A DNA stretch of 64,000 bases from Berryella intestinalis (GTDB lineage Bacteria > Actinomycetota > Coriobacteriia > Coriobacteriales > Eggerthellaceae): the NCBI RefSeq assembly GCF_000814825.1, contig NZ_CP009302.1:186001-250000 (forward strand). Reading direction: 5' to 3'. The translations under genes and the position numbers were made by a program. The notes under the pieces were generated by a model. The model worked only from the letters and a program-made list of their open reading frames with translations, was not told the DNA's origin and made no database searches. Shown one piece after another: positions 42,309-53,630 of the stretch (position 1 is the stretch's first letter; every line of letters begins with the position of its first letter).

Positions 42309-42338
42309 GCAGGGGCGGGCGAGGGTGTCCGCCCCTGC
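42309..42338 (+). promoter_or_regulatory. Intercistronic hairpin, grpE-dnaJ
   Basis: Perfect 10-bp stem GCAGGGGCGG / CCGCCCCTGC with a 10-base loop and no T run, in the 105-base gap. It could mark an RNA-processing site or weaken read-through into dnaJ. Confidence 0.5.
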
Positions 42339-42405
42339 GCTCGAACGGGGGCGGCGCCGGTCCGCCTGCAAGCCGCGACGATATGCGAGAAAGGCGGCGA
42401 GAAGT

Positions 42406-43320
42406 ATGGAAGGCAAGCCCGATTACTATAAGACGCTGGGCGTTTCCCGCGACGCTTCTGCCGACGAGATAAAGAAGGCCTTCCGCAAGCTGGCGCGCAC
42501 GCACCATCCCGACGCCGGTGGCGACGAAGCCAGGTTCAAGGAGATAAACGAAGCGTACGAGGTGCTGTCCGACGACAAGAAGCGCCAGATGTACGACCAG
42601 TTCGGAACGGCCGAGGGCAACGGGATCCCGGGCGGCTGGGGCAACGTCGGCGACATGTTCGGCGGGGCTGCGGGCTGGTCCGAGATACTGGAATCCCTGC
42701 GCCAGGGAGGCGGCTTCGGACTCGACGGGTTCGGGGGCTTCGGAGGGTCCGCGCGCGGGCCCGTCGCCCGCAAGGGCCGCGATACGAACGTGACGCTTTC
42801 CGTGACGTTCGACGAGGCGTTCAGGGGAGCCGAGAAGCGCGTGACGGTGCGCGTCCCCGGCCGCACCGAGAAGGAGACCCTGTCGGTGAAGGTGCCCGCC
42901 GGCGCGATCGACGGCGGTCGGCTGCGCTTCAAGGGCCGCGGGATGCCCGGAGAGAACGGCGGCGCGGCGGGCGACCTGTTCATCACCACGAAGATCCAGC
43001 CCCACGAGCATTTCAGCCGCGACGGGGCCAACGTCCTCATCGACGTTCCCATCAGCATGGCCGAGGCCGCGCTGGGGGCGAGCGTGGTGGTTCCGGTACC
43101 CGAAGGCGGCAAGGTGCGCGTGAAGGTGCCCGCCGGCACCCAGGACGGCACGGTGCTCACCCTGAAGGGCAAAGGAGCCCCGCAGGTGAAGGGGTCGGGT
43201 TCGGGCGACCTCAAGATCAAAGTGGGCGTGCGCGTTCCCACGGAGCTGAGCGACGAGCAGAGGTCGGCCCTCGAGGCGCTGGCCGCTGCCGAGACGAAAG
43301 GAATCCGGCCATGGGAATAG
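42406..43320 (+). CDS. dnaJ: J-domain co-chaperone without zinc finger (DnaJ/CbpA type)
   Basis: 304 residues from ATG 42406 (GAGAAAGGCGGCGAG upstream). J domain 5-70 with HPD in [10 protein letters not shown], then a Gly/Phe region ([14 protein letters not shown]). The C-terminal substrate domains follow ([23 protein letters not shown]). The four CxxCxGxG zinc repeats of classical DnaJ are absent, so it is the class B form. It overlaps hspR by ten bases. Confidence 0.9.
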   Translation: MEGKPDYYKTLGVSRDASADEIKKAFRKLARTHHPDAGGDEARFKEINEAYEVLSDDKKRQMYDQFGTAEGNGIPGGWGNVGDMFGGAAGWSEILESLRQGGGFGLDGFGGFGGSARGPVARKGRDTNVTLSVTFDEAFRGAEKRVTVRVPGRTEKETLSVKVPAGAIDGGRLRFKGRGMPGENGGAAGDLFITTKIQPHEHFSRDGANVLIDVPISMAEAALGASVVVPVPEGGKVRVKVPAGTQDGTVLTLKGKGAPQVKGSGSGDLKIKVGVRVPTELSDEQRSALEALAAAETKGIRPWE

Positions 43321-43709
43321 GAGACCGCGACGACCGCAACCGCCCCGTCTACATGATCGGGGTGGCCGCCCAGCTTGCCGGCATGCATCCCCAGACGCTG
43401 CGCTCGTACGAGCAGAAGGGTCTGGTGAACCCCCAGAGGACCAGCGGTAACACCCGCATGTACTCGCAGGCCGACATCGAGCGGCTCGAGCTCATCACCG
43501 AGCTCACCGACGAGGGCATCAACCTCGCCGGGGTCATCCGCATCCTGGACCTCCAGGGCCGTCTCGACGAGCGCGACCGCGAGCTGGACGACCTGCACAA
43601 GAAGGTGCGGCGCCTGGCCGACCGCGTGCACGAGCTCGAGACGCGCGAGAACGTCGCTTCGCTTGTGCGCAGCGGCCAGGGAGGCCTCGCGCTGAGGCGC
43701 CTCCCCTAA
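43311..43709 (+). CDS. hspR: Heat-shock repressor HspR (MerR family)
   Basis: 132 residues. MerR helix-turn-helix ([49 protein letters not shown]) and a coiled-coil tail ([25 protein letters not shown]). Autorepressor of dnaK operons in actinobacteria, working with DnaK as co-repressor. Confidence 0.92.
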   Translation: MGIGDRDDRNRPVYMIGVAAQLAGMHPQTLRSYEQKGLVNPQRTSGNTRMYSQADIERLELITELTDEGINLAGVIRILDLQGRLDERDRELDDLHKKVRRLADRVHELETRENVASLVRSGQGGLALRRLP

Positions 43710-43828
43710 ACAAGAAGCGCAGCGCTGCTCGGTGGGCTGCAAGCATCGGCGGCGCCAAGGGCAACGAGCTTCGATCGCGGGGCGGATGTTCGCCGTCTCG
43801 CACCTCGAGCTCCAGAAAGGAGCACATC

Positions 43829-46465
<2,637 letters not shown>

Positions 46466-46500
46466 GACCGAAGCTCGAGCTCATGCATTTAGCGTTTATT

Positions 46501-46526
46501 GGAAGGGCCCCGCGAGGGGTCCTTCC
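46501..46526 (+). terminator. Hairpin after clpB
   Basis: 11-bp stem GGAAGGGCCCC / GGGGTCCTTCC (one G-T pair), GCGA loop. No T run follows; it reads GCGTATGTATT. Confidence 0.6.
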
Positions 46527-46536
46527 GCGTATGTAT

Positions 46537-46542
46537 TAGAAT
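46537..46542 (+). promoter_or_regulatory. -10 box of the small membrane protein gene, leaderless
   Basis: TAGAAT six bases before ATG 46549, the same geometry as at tadA. No ribosome site is visible. Confidence 0.45.
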
Positions 46543-46548
46543 ACGGTC

Positions 46549-46683
46549 ATGAAAACGCGCAAACCCAACAACATCGAAGTGATCAAGGACGCCCTGATAG
46601 GTTACATGGCGGTTGTCCTGTTCTTCTCGGCGTTCATCGTCGTCGGCATGATCGCGGTGGCGGTCGTGAGGTTCGTGGTGTAG
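46549..46683 (+). CDS. 44-residue single-span membrane protein
   Basis: Encodes a basic head (MKTRKPNNIEVIKDALIGY) and one long hydrophobic helix (residues 19-40) ending in RFVV. It stops four bases before the TrkH-type gene, so the two are surely co-transcribed. The composition differs from random frame and the -10/ATG geometry supports expression. Unknown family. Its place suggests a small subunit or regulator of the potassium transporter; that is inference. Confidence 0.6.
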   Translation: MKTRKPNNIEVIKDALIGYMAVVLFFSAFIVVGMIAVAVVRFVV

Positions 46684-46687
46684 CGCT

Positions 46688-48226
46688 ATGTGGCGGAGGC
46701 TTTCGCTTAACGATGTGCGGGTCATCGCGCACTACCTGGGGGTTCTGGTCTCGTTCCTTACGGTGGGGCTCGCGCTTCCCCTAGTCGTCGCGCTGGCGTT
46801 CCAGGAGTGGGTCCCGGCATCGCATTACCTGCTCACAGCCGGCATCACGCTCGTCGTGGGCAGCGCGCTGCGCTTCGTGCGCATCCAGCCGGGCAGGCTC
46901 ACCTACCAGCAGGCCCTCATCATCACCGGCCTGTCGTGGGTGGTCCTGGCGTTTTTCGCAGCCATCCCGCTGCACCTCTCGGGCCATTACGGGCGCTTCC
47001 TCGACGCGCTGTTCGATGCGGTTTCGGGCGTGACCACGACGGGCGTGAGCATCATCCTGGATCTCGACCACCTGTCCATGGCGGACAACATGTGGCGCTT
47101 CACCATGCACGCGACCGGCGGCTTGGGCTTCATCGTGGTAGGGACCACGTTCGGCTTGTTCAGACGTGGGGGAGCAAGTCTGTTCTCCTCCGAGGGCCGC
47201 GGCGAGCACATCGTTCCCAACGTCGTGCAGACCGCGCGCTTCATCTCGCGGATCGCGCTCATCTTCATCAGCTTCTCGACCTTGGTCCTGGCGATAGGCC
47301 TGATGCTTCGCGGGTTCGAGGCCCCGCGCGCCTTCTTCCATTCTCTGTGGCTGTCCATTTCGGCCTTTGCGACCGGCGGCTTCACGCCGATGGACCTCAG
47401 CGTGCTGTACTACCACTCCTTCCCCGTAGAGCTGATGCTGATGGTGGTCATGCTGGCGGGCTCGGTGAGTTTCGTGCTGCACTCGTCTATCGTGCGCGGC
47501 CGCGCCATCGAGTTCTTCCGCGATATGGAGACCGTCGCCACGTTTTTGTGGCTGCTCGCCATCACGGTGGTGCTGGCCGCCACGATATCGGGCAGCGAGG
47601 TCTTCTCCGACCTCCCCACGATGCTGCGCACGAACCTGTTCACGGTGGTGTCGGCTTTCTCGACCACCGGTTTTCTGAACATCACGCCCTCGCAGCTGAC
47701 GGGTACGCTCACCTCGGGCGCGCTCATGACCATCGCGGTGCTGATGGGCGTGGGCGGCGGAACCGAGTCGACCTCGGGCGGCATCAAGATCAAGCGCGTG
47801 GGAATCATCTTCAAATCCATCGTCGCCACCATCAAGCAGACGCTCGCGCCCGAGTCGGCGCGCGTGGGCACGTCCTATTACCATCTGGGAAGGCGCCCGC
47901 TCGATCCCGATCTGGTGCGCGGGGCCATGACGGTCATGTCGCTGTACGCCATCACCTACATCGTGGGAACGCTGGCGGGCATCGCGTCGGGCTACGACGC
48001 CACGCAGGCGATCTTCGAGGGCGTCTCGATGGCTTCGAACGCGGGGCTTACCGCAGGCGTGGTGGGGTCGGGCATGCCGGTTCCACTGGAGCTGTTCTAC
48101 ATCTTCGCCATGTGGGCCGGCCGTCTGGAATTCGTGACCTTCCTCGCGCTCATCGTGAAGGTGGCGGTATCGCTGTATCCGCGCGAAACCGTGGACGACG
48201 TCGTCGAGGCTTGGAGGGGACGATGA
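46688..48226 (+). CDS. TrkH/KtrB-type potassium transporter, membrane subunit
   Basis: 512 residues, four M1-P-M2 repeats. The four selectivity-filter segments are visible as DAVSGVTTTGVS, ISAFATGGFT, VSAFSTTGFL and SMASNAGLT; GGGTESTSGGIKIKR lies between the last two. It imports K+ and usually needs a cytosolic RCK subunit (TrkA/KtrA), which is not next to it. It overlaps the next gene by four bases. Confidence 0.88.
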   Translation: MWRRLSLNDVRVIAHYLGVLVSFLTVGLALPLVVALAFQEWVPASHYLLTAGITLVVGSALRFVRIQPGRLTYQQALIITGLSWVVLAFFAAIPLHLSGHYGRFLDALFDAVSGVTTTGVSIILDLDHLSMADNMWRFTMHATGGLGFIVVGTTFGLFRRGGASLFSSEGRGEHIVPNVVQTARFISRIALIFISFSTLVLAIGLMLRGFEAPRAFFHSLWLSISAFATGGFTPMDLSVLYYHSFPVELMLMVVMLAGSVSFVLHSSIVRGRAIEFFRDMETVATFLWLLAITVVLAATISGSEVFSDLPTMLRTNLFTVVSAFSTTGFLNITPSQLTGTLTSGALMTIAVLMGVGGGTESTSGGIKIKRVGIIFKSIVATIKQTLAPESARVGTSYYHLGRRPLDPDLVRGAMTVMSLYAITYIVGTLAGIASGYDATQAIFEGVSMASNAGLTAGVVGSGMPVPLELFYIFAMWAGRLEFVTFLALIVKVAVSLYPRETVDDVVEAWRGR

Positions 48227-48930
48227 GGAATCCCTTCCCGTTCCTGCAAGCCCTTCGCGCGGGCCTCGCCTCGGCGCTGTTCGCTTTCGCGCTGCTGTGC
48301 GGTGCGGCATCGCCTGCCGCCTTCGCCGACGAGCAAGGCGCTTCCGTGCAGGCGGACGGCGCATCCGCCGAGGCCGACGGCGAAGCGGGCGCGTCGGGCG
48401 ACGGGGAGGGCGCATCGGGCGCTTCGTCGGTCGATTCCGACCCGTCGAACAAGGTGGACGTCACGCAGCGCGCCGACAGCTCCTTCATCTACGAAACCGA
48501 CATAGCCGAGCTTTCCGAGCAGGCCGAGCTGTTCGATCGTCAGACGGTCCAGGTGTCGGGCGAAGCGGTGGGCGACATCGTCGCCGCCTCCGATCCGGAC
48601 TACCGCTGGGTCGTGATCATGTCCACCGAGAAGTCGTCGTACGCGGAGGTGACCGTGTACATGACCGCGAAGCAGGCGGCTCTCATCGACACGCTGGGCC
48701 GCTACAACCGTGTCGGCACCATTTTGCAGGTCACGGGCACGTTCTACGAAGCCGATCCCGAGCTCGAGGGCGCTCAGAACGTTCGGGCGAGCAGCGTTTC
48801 GGTGCTGGCTCCCGGCCGCGTCGAGGCCGACGAGTTCGACCCGCTCTCGTTCGCCGGGGGCGCAGCCCTTCTGGCCTGCGGGTTCGCCCTGCTGTTCGGG
48901 TTCAACTACGTGCGGGAGAGGCAGCGGTAG
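48223..48930 (+). CDS. Secreted, membrane-anchored protein of unknown function linked to the K+ transporter
   Basis: 235 residues, ATGA overlap with the transporter gene. Signal peptide (ALFAFALLCGAASPAAFADE), an Ala/Gly/Asp/Glu-rich linker to about residue 75, then a beta-rich domain of roughly 100 residues (VQVSGEAVGDIV...WVVIMSTE...AEVTVYMT...VGTILQVTGTFYEA) that looks like an OB fold. One C-terminal membrane helix and a basic end (YVRERQR) follow. The domain would face outside. Coupling to potassium transport is inferred from the overlap. Confidence 0.65.
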   Translation: MRNPFPFLQALRAGLASALFAFALLCGAASPAAFADEQGASVQADGASAEADGEAGASGDGEGASGASSVDSDPSNKVDVTQRADSSFIYETDIAELSEQAELFDRQTVQVSGEAVGDIVAASDPDYRWVVIMSTEKSSYAEVTVYMTAKQAALIDTLGRYNRVGTILQVTGTFYEADPELEGAQNVRASSVSVLAPGRVEADEFDPLSFAGGAALLACGFALLFGFNYVRERQR

Positions 48931-49955
48931 TGGCGCGGGGTCGGGTGATCAAGCTTGATCGGGGATACCCGCTGGTCAAGGTGGGGCAGATGGACCCGTT
49001 TCGCTGCGAGCACTCCACAGCGCTGGTGAAATCCGAGCGCGTCAGGTCGGTCATCGGGGATTTCGTCGACGTGGCGCTCCCGCACGGCCATGACAACGGA
49101 ATCATCCTCTCGATCGAGCCGCGCAGCAGCCAGTTCGTGCGAAGAGACCCCGCCGAGAGGACGTCGTCCCAGGTGCTGGCCGCCAACTTCGAGCGCGTGA
49201 TCGTGGTCGAGCCGGCGGTGGACCTGAACGTGAAGAGGCTCGAGCGCGAGCTGGTGCTGGCCCACGAGGCGGGCGTGGCGGTGTCGGTTCTTCTGACCAA
49301 GGCCGACCTCGTTTCCGACGCGGCCGAGCTGGCGGCGGTCGAGCAGCGCGTGCGCGACCTTGCGGGCGGGTCGGTCGAAGTGCTGTCGATGTCCACCGAG
49401 CGCCCGGAAACCGTCGAGGCCGTGCGCGCGTGGATTCCCGAAGGAACCCTCAGCGTCCTTCTGGGGAAAAGCGGCGTGGGGAAATCGAGCCTGGTCAACC
49501 TCCTTGCGGGAAAGCATGTGATGGAAACCGGCTCGGTGCGCGAGGGCGACGGAAAGGGCCGCCACACCACGGTGAGCCGCGCCATCGTCCCCATCCCCGG
49601 CGCCGGGGACGTGGTGGATATGCCCGGGGTGAGGGGCTTGGGGCTGTGGGATGCCGACGAGGGCATCGAAGCCGCGTTTCCCGATGTGGCGGCGTTTTCG
49701 TCCCAGTGCCGCTTTCGCGATTGCAGGCACGAGGCCGAACCGGGCTGCGCCGTGCGCGCGGCGGTCGAGCGGGGCGAGCTGGCATCGGTGCGGGTGGAAT
49801 CGTACCGCGCGCTCAAAGACGAGGTCGATCAGATGCGCAGGAAGCGGGAAGAGGCGCGTCAGATGAGGGGGGAAAAGGCCTCCGACCAGAGAGATTCGCG
49901 TAAGGGAGCGTTTCGCGCCCGTTCGAGGTACAATAGGGGCTCAGCTCGACGATGA
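48930..49955 (+). CDS. rsgA: Ribosome small-subunit-dependent GTPase A
   Basis: 341 residues from GTG 48930, one-base overlap with the preceding stop. OB fold, then a circularly permuted GTPase: the G4 motif LLTKADL comes before the P-loop GKSGVGKSSL, then DMPGVRGLGLW. The zinc domain is SSQCRFRDCRHEAEPGCAV. Assists 30S assembly. The last 35 residues are basic and may bind rRNA. Confidence 0.92.
   Translation: MARGRVIKLDRGYPLVKVGQMDPFRCEHSTALVKSERVRSVIGDFVDVALPHGHDNGIILSIEPRSSQFVRRDPAERTSSQVLAANFERVIVVEPAVDLNVKRLERELVLAHEAGVAVSVLLTKADLVSDAAELAAVEQRVRDLAGGSVEVLSMSTERPETVEAVRAWIPEGTLSVLLGKSGVGKSSLVNLLAGKHVMETGSVREGDGKGRHTTVSRAIVPIPGAGDVVDMPGVRGLGLWDADEGIEAAFPDVAAFSSQCRFRDCRHEAEPGCAVRAAVERGELASVRVESYRALKDEVDQMRRKREEARQMRGEKASDQRDSRKGAFRARSRYNRGSARR
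49929..49934 (+). promoter_or_regulatory. Possible -10 box for the glycosyltransferase gene
   Basis: TACAAT within the end of rsgA; the -35 is poor. It would give a leader that contains the hairpin at 49956-49971. Confidence 0.3.
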
Positions 49956-49980
49956 CGCGCCTTCGGGCGCGCTCTGCTTT
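49956..49980 (+). terminator. UUCG hairpin after rsgA
   Basis: CGCGCC-TTCG-GGCGCG directly after the rsgA stop, followed by CTCTGCTTT. A stable tetraloop; terminator or leader element. Confidence 0.5.
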
Positions 49981-49990
49981 AAGGACGCTC

Positions 49991-51307
49991 ATGAACCCAG
50001 TTGTGATCATTCCCACGTTCGTTTCGATGAGGCGCAGCCGCTCCGCCGGCAGCGTCGTGGCGGTGTACGACCACGCCACTTCGCTCAACCAGCAAGGCGA
50101 GCTGGCCCGTTGCCTCAACTCGCTCATCAACGTGCGCGGTATGGGCCAGATCGTCGTTCTGGTCGCCAGCGAGCCGGGCATCGAAGACCAGGCGCTTACC
50201 AAGGTCAGGCGCATCACCTCGAAGTTTCCCTCGCTTCCCATCGCGGTTATGGGCGCGCCCGAGCTGGAGCTGGTCCAGCAGCGCTTCGAGCAGCTGGGGC
50301 TGGGCCGCCTCTCCCGCGAGGTGGGCCTCACCGGCTATTCGGCCATCCGCAACTTCGGACTGGTGATCTCGAACATCTTCGGGTTCGACGCGGCGGTGTT
50401 CCTCGACGACGACGCGGTGGTCGAAGACGAGTTCTTCCTCCAGAAGGCCGTGTACGGGCTGGGCAAGCTGACGCGCAAGGGCATCCCCATCCTGGCGAAG
50501 ACCGGATACTACTTCAACGCGAAGGGGACGTACTACTCCCAGAGCCAGAACCGCTGGTACAACCGCTTCTGGCAGCAGGGCAAGTCGTTCAACGAGTGGA
50601 TCGAGCGGGCGATGCGCGGCCCGCGGCTGTCGCGGTCCAACCATGTGTGCGGCGGGTGCATGGCGCTGCACAAAGAGGCGTTTCGCCGCGTGTCGTTCGA
50701 CCCGTGGATCCCGCGCGGCGAGGATCTGGACTACATGCTGAACCTGCGCATGTACGGCTCGGACATCTGGTTCGACAACAAATGGCACATGAGGCATCTG
50801 CCCCCCGAGGGGGCAAGCGAGGGGGATCGGTTCCGCCAGGACATCTATCGCTGGATGTACGAGAACCGCAAGATGGAGTTCGGCCGCACGCAGATCGATC
50901 TTCTGCAGGTCAAGCCGGCATCGCTGGAACCGTATCCGGGTCCGTTCCTGGAATCCGGCATCGACGGGCGCGTGCGGGTGACGGCGCTGCTGCGCAGCCT
51001 GGGGCGTCCCGACCATGCGGCGTATCGCCGCGCCGCGAAGGCGGTTCACGGAGAGGCGCTGGCGTACGCCCAGCGCAATTGCGCGAAGTACTTCGAGTTC
51101 CAGTACGTATGGCCCGAGTTGATGACGCGGGTGGAAAACGATCCGGTTCTGCGCGAGGCCCTGGTGCAATCGGTGTCGATGCGCCCCGCTGCCGGGAATT
51201 CGGTGTCGGCTCGCACCCAGGGGGTCTCCGTCCCCGCATCCGATGCGGCGGGCGTCGATCCGGGTGCAACCAGCGAGATCCGGCTGAACCTCGGCGAAGC
51301 GGAATAA
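49991..51307 (+). CDS. Family 2-like glycosyltransferase
   Basis: 438 residues from ATG 49991 with TAAGGA upstream. GT-A features: NPVVIIPTFVSMRR at the start, VFLDDDAVVEDEFF (DxD metal/nucleotide-sugar site), VCGGCMALHKEAFRRV and PRGEDLDYMLNLRMYG. No membrane helix, so it acts in the cytoplasm. The C-terminal 50 residues are low in complexity. Acceptor and donor unknown; no other wall-sugar genes adjoin. Confidence 0.75.
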   Translation: MNPVVIIPTFVSMRRSRSAGSVVAVYDHATSLNQQGELARCLNSLINVRGMGQIVVLVASEPGIEDQALTKVRRITSKFPSLPIAVMGAPELELVQQRFEQLGLGRLSREVGLTGYSAIRNFGLVISNIFGFDAAVFLDDDAVVEDEFFLQKAVYGLGKLTRKGIPILAKTGYYFNAKGTYYSQSQNRWYNRFWQQGKSFNEWIERAMRGPRLSRSNHVCGGCMALHKEAFRRVSFDPWIPRGEDLDYMLNLRMYGSDIWFDNKWHMRHLPPEGASEGDRFRQDIYRWMYENRKMEFGRTQIDLLQVKPASLEPYPGPFLESGIDGRVRVTALLRSLGRPDHAAYRRAAKAVHGEALAYAQRNCAKYFEFQYVWPELMTRVENDPVLREALVQSVSMRPAAGNSVSARTQGVSVPASDAAGVDPGATSEIRLNLGEAE

Positions 51308-51313
51308 CCGCAC

Positions 51314-52129
51314 ATGCTGGGGCATCTTGCACTGAGCATCCTGACCGGCCTGTTCGTCGGTGTGAGCTCCGGCCTTCTGGGGATAGGCGGGGGGACCATC
51401 CTCGTTCCCGTGTTCAGGCTGCTGTTCGGCATGAGCGCGATGGAGGCGACGGGCACCTCGCTGTTCTCCATCGTCCCCACGTCCGTTTCAGGAGCGGCGG
51501 CCCACGTCCGTCACGGCACCTGCATTCCGCGCCTCGGCCTCGCCATGGGCTTGGGCGGTGCGCTCACCTCGCCTTTGGGGGTGTTTTTGGCCAGCAAATC
51601 GCCCGGATGGGCCATCATGCTGATGGCTGCGGTTATCATTTCGATGTCGGCGTACAGCATGTTCAAGAAGGCGCTGGCGCTGCCGGGCGGGAAGCCCCCG
51701 GATGCTTCCGATGCGGCGGCGCCCGTTGTGGAAGAGGCCTGCGAGCCCGCTGCCGTTATGGGTTCGACCTTGGCCAAGGGGGCTGCGATCGGGTTGGTCG
51801 CCGGGTTGGCTTCGGGATACGTGGGCGTCGGCGGCGGGTTCGTCATGATGCCCATGATGATCGGGCTCCTGGGCATCCCGATGGCGCTCGCCTCGGGCAC
51901 GTCGCTCATCGCCGTGACGATCCTGGCCATTCCCGGCGTCATCGAGCAGGGTCTCATGGGAAACGTCGATATTCTGGCGGGCATCTTCGTCTCGCTGGGG
52001 ACGGTGCCGGGAGCGTATGTGGGGGCCCGCCTGATCAAGAAGATCCCCGAACGGGTGCTGCGCCTCGCATTCGGAGGGTTCCTCATCGTCGCATCCGTTT
52101 TGCTGGTCGCAAACGAGTTCTTCGCATAG
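51314..52129 (+). CDS. TSUP (TauE/SafE) family membrane transporter
   Basis: 271 residues, about eight spans in two similar halves, each starting with a glycine-rich segment (GVSSGLLGIGGGTILVP; GLASGYVGVGGGFVMMP), the hallmark of the family. Members export or import sulfite, sulfoacetate and other organic anions; the substrate here is unknown. A loop of about 30 residues with acidic character separates the halves. Confidence 0.84.
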   Translation: MLGHLALSILTGLFVGVSSGLLGIGGGTILVPVFRLLFGMSAMEATGTSLFSIVPTSVSGAAAHVRHGTCIPRLGLAMGLGGALTSPLGVFLASKSPGWAIMLMAAVIISMSAYSMFKKALALPGGKPPDASDAAAPVVEEACEPAAVMGSTLAKGAAIGLVAGLASGYVGVGGGFVMMPMMIGLLGIPMALASGTSLIAVTILAIPGVIEQGLMGNVDILAGIFVSLGTVPGAYVGARLIKKIPERVLRLAFGGFLIVASVLLVANEFFA

Positions 52130-52157
52130 CGCGTTCAGGTTCGTGGAAGGAAGTCCG

Positions 52158-53585
52158 GTGTCCGATCTCAGCCAGTCCCATATGCGTCCGCGCGTCCTTA
52201 CCTCGGAGATGGTGCTGGTCGCCATCGCCATCGTATCGGGCCTGCTCATCGTTTGGATGGGTTATTCCGATACGGGCGATGTCAAGCTGCAGATCATCGC
52301 GGGCATCGTTTTCACGCTCTCGCTCCTCGCATTCATCCGCCTGCTGATGGACCCCGACTCGGTGCGCGCGCGCCAGTCCGACTCGGTGCTGCGCATCGCC
52401 AGTCAGACGCTGCGCTGCACCACCGACGGCCTCACCCAGAGCGCGGCCCAGGAGATCTGCGAACTGCTGCTTCCCGCCACCGCGGCCATCGCCGTGGCCA
52501 TCACCGACCGCGAGGACATTCTGGGGTATGCCGGCTACACCGATGGGAACAGCATCCAAGGCCGCAAGATCCGTACCCGAGCAACCCATCTGACCTTGGA
52601 TGACGGCATCACGCGCATTCTCGATTCCCCCGAAGACATCGGATTGCCCCACGCGTCGCGCATCAAGGGCGCCATCATCGTTCCGCTCTATATCGGCCGC
52701 GACATCCGCGGGACGCTGAAGTTCTACTACCGCCACTCGCGCCAGATCAGCCAGACCCAGGAGTCGATGGCGGTGGGATTTGCCGAGCTTCTGTCCACCC
52801 AGATGGCCGCGTCGGCTTTGGAAGAGCAGACGCGCCTGGCGACCAGCATGGAGTTGAAAGCGCTTCAGGCGCAGATCAACCCTCACTTCCTTTTCAATAC
52901 CATCAACACCATCGCGTCTCTCATCCGTACCGATCCCGCGAAGGCTCGCGTTCTGCTGAGGGATTTCGCGGTGTTCTACCGGCGCACGCTGGAAGATTCC
53001 GCCGACCTCATCGCCCTCGAGCGCGAGGTCGAGCAGGTGCAGCGCTACTTCTCGTTCGAGGTGGCCCGCTTCGGAGAGGGGCGCCTGCAGCTCGATCTGG
53101 ACATCGATCCGGCGGTGGGCACCATGATGGTCCCGTCGTTTCTGGTGCAGCCCCTCGTCGAGAATTCGGTGCGTCACGCCATGCCCGCCGAAGGCCGCCT
53201 GACGGTGAGGGTTTCGGGGCATATCGAAGAGGGCAACGTGGTCATCCGCATCAGTGACGACGGCGTGGGGATGACCGACGAGCGGCGCAACACCATCATG
53301 TATCCCGAGTCGTCGACCGGGCTGGGGATCGCGGTGAAAAACGTGCGCGATCGCATGAAGGGCTATTTCGGCGCCGATGCGCGGATGGACATCCAGAGCG
53401 TTTTGGGCGAGGGGACGGTCGTGTCGTTCGTGCTGGGCAGGCAGAGCCTGGACGCCTCTGTGATCGAAGGCGCATCGTGCGAGGTCGAGCCTGTGGAACT
53501 TGACCGCGATGCCGAGAGCATGCGCCCCTTGGCGGAAAACGACCCTGCGGGCTACCGTGCGCTGAAGACCTCGCTGGGCGACTGA
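52158..53585 (+). CDS. LytS-type sensor histidine kinase
   Basis: 475 residues from GTG 52158 with GGAAGGA six bases before it. Two membrane helices (about 17-60), a GAF-like domain (about 75-220), the His_kinase fold with phosphoacceptor His in ALQAQINPHFLFNTINTIASL (about 243), and an ATPase domain (PLVENSVRHAM; ISDDGVGM; TGLGIAVKNVRDRM). This class normally pairs with a LytTR response regulator, but none is next to it. Confidence 0.85.
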   Translation: MSDLSQSHMRPRVLTSEMVLVAIAIVSGLLIVWMGYSDTGDVKLQIIAGIVFTLSLLAFIRLLMDPDSVRARQSDSVLRIASQTLRCTTDGLTQSAAQEICELLLPATAAIAVAITDREDILGYAGYTDGNSIQGRKIRTRATHLTLDDGITRILDSPEDIGLPHASRIKGAIIVPLYIGRDIRGTLKFYYRHSRQISQTQESMAVGFAELLSTQMAASALEEQTRLATSMELKALQAQINPHFLFNTINTIASLIRTDPAKARVLLRDFAVFYRRTLEDSADLIALEREVEQVQRYFSFEVARFGEGRLQLDLDIDPAVGTMMVPSFLVQPLVENSVRHAMPAEGRLTVRVSGHIEEGNVVIRISDDGVGMTDERRNTIMYPESSTGLGIAVKNVRDRMKGYFGADARMDIQSVLGEGTVVSFVLGRQSLDASVIEGASCEVEPVELDRDAESMRPLAENDPAGYRALKTSLGD

Positions 53586-53630
53586 CGGCTCGTCGGAACG
53601 GCTGCGCGTTTCGTTGGAGATAGGAGCGAT

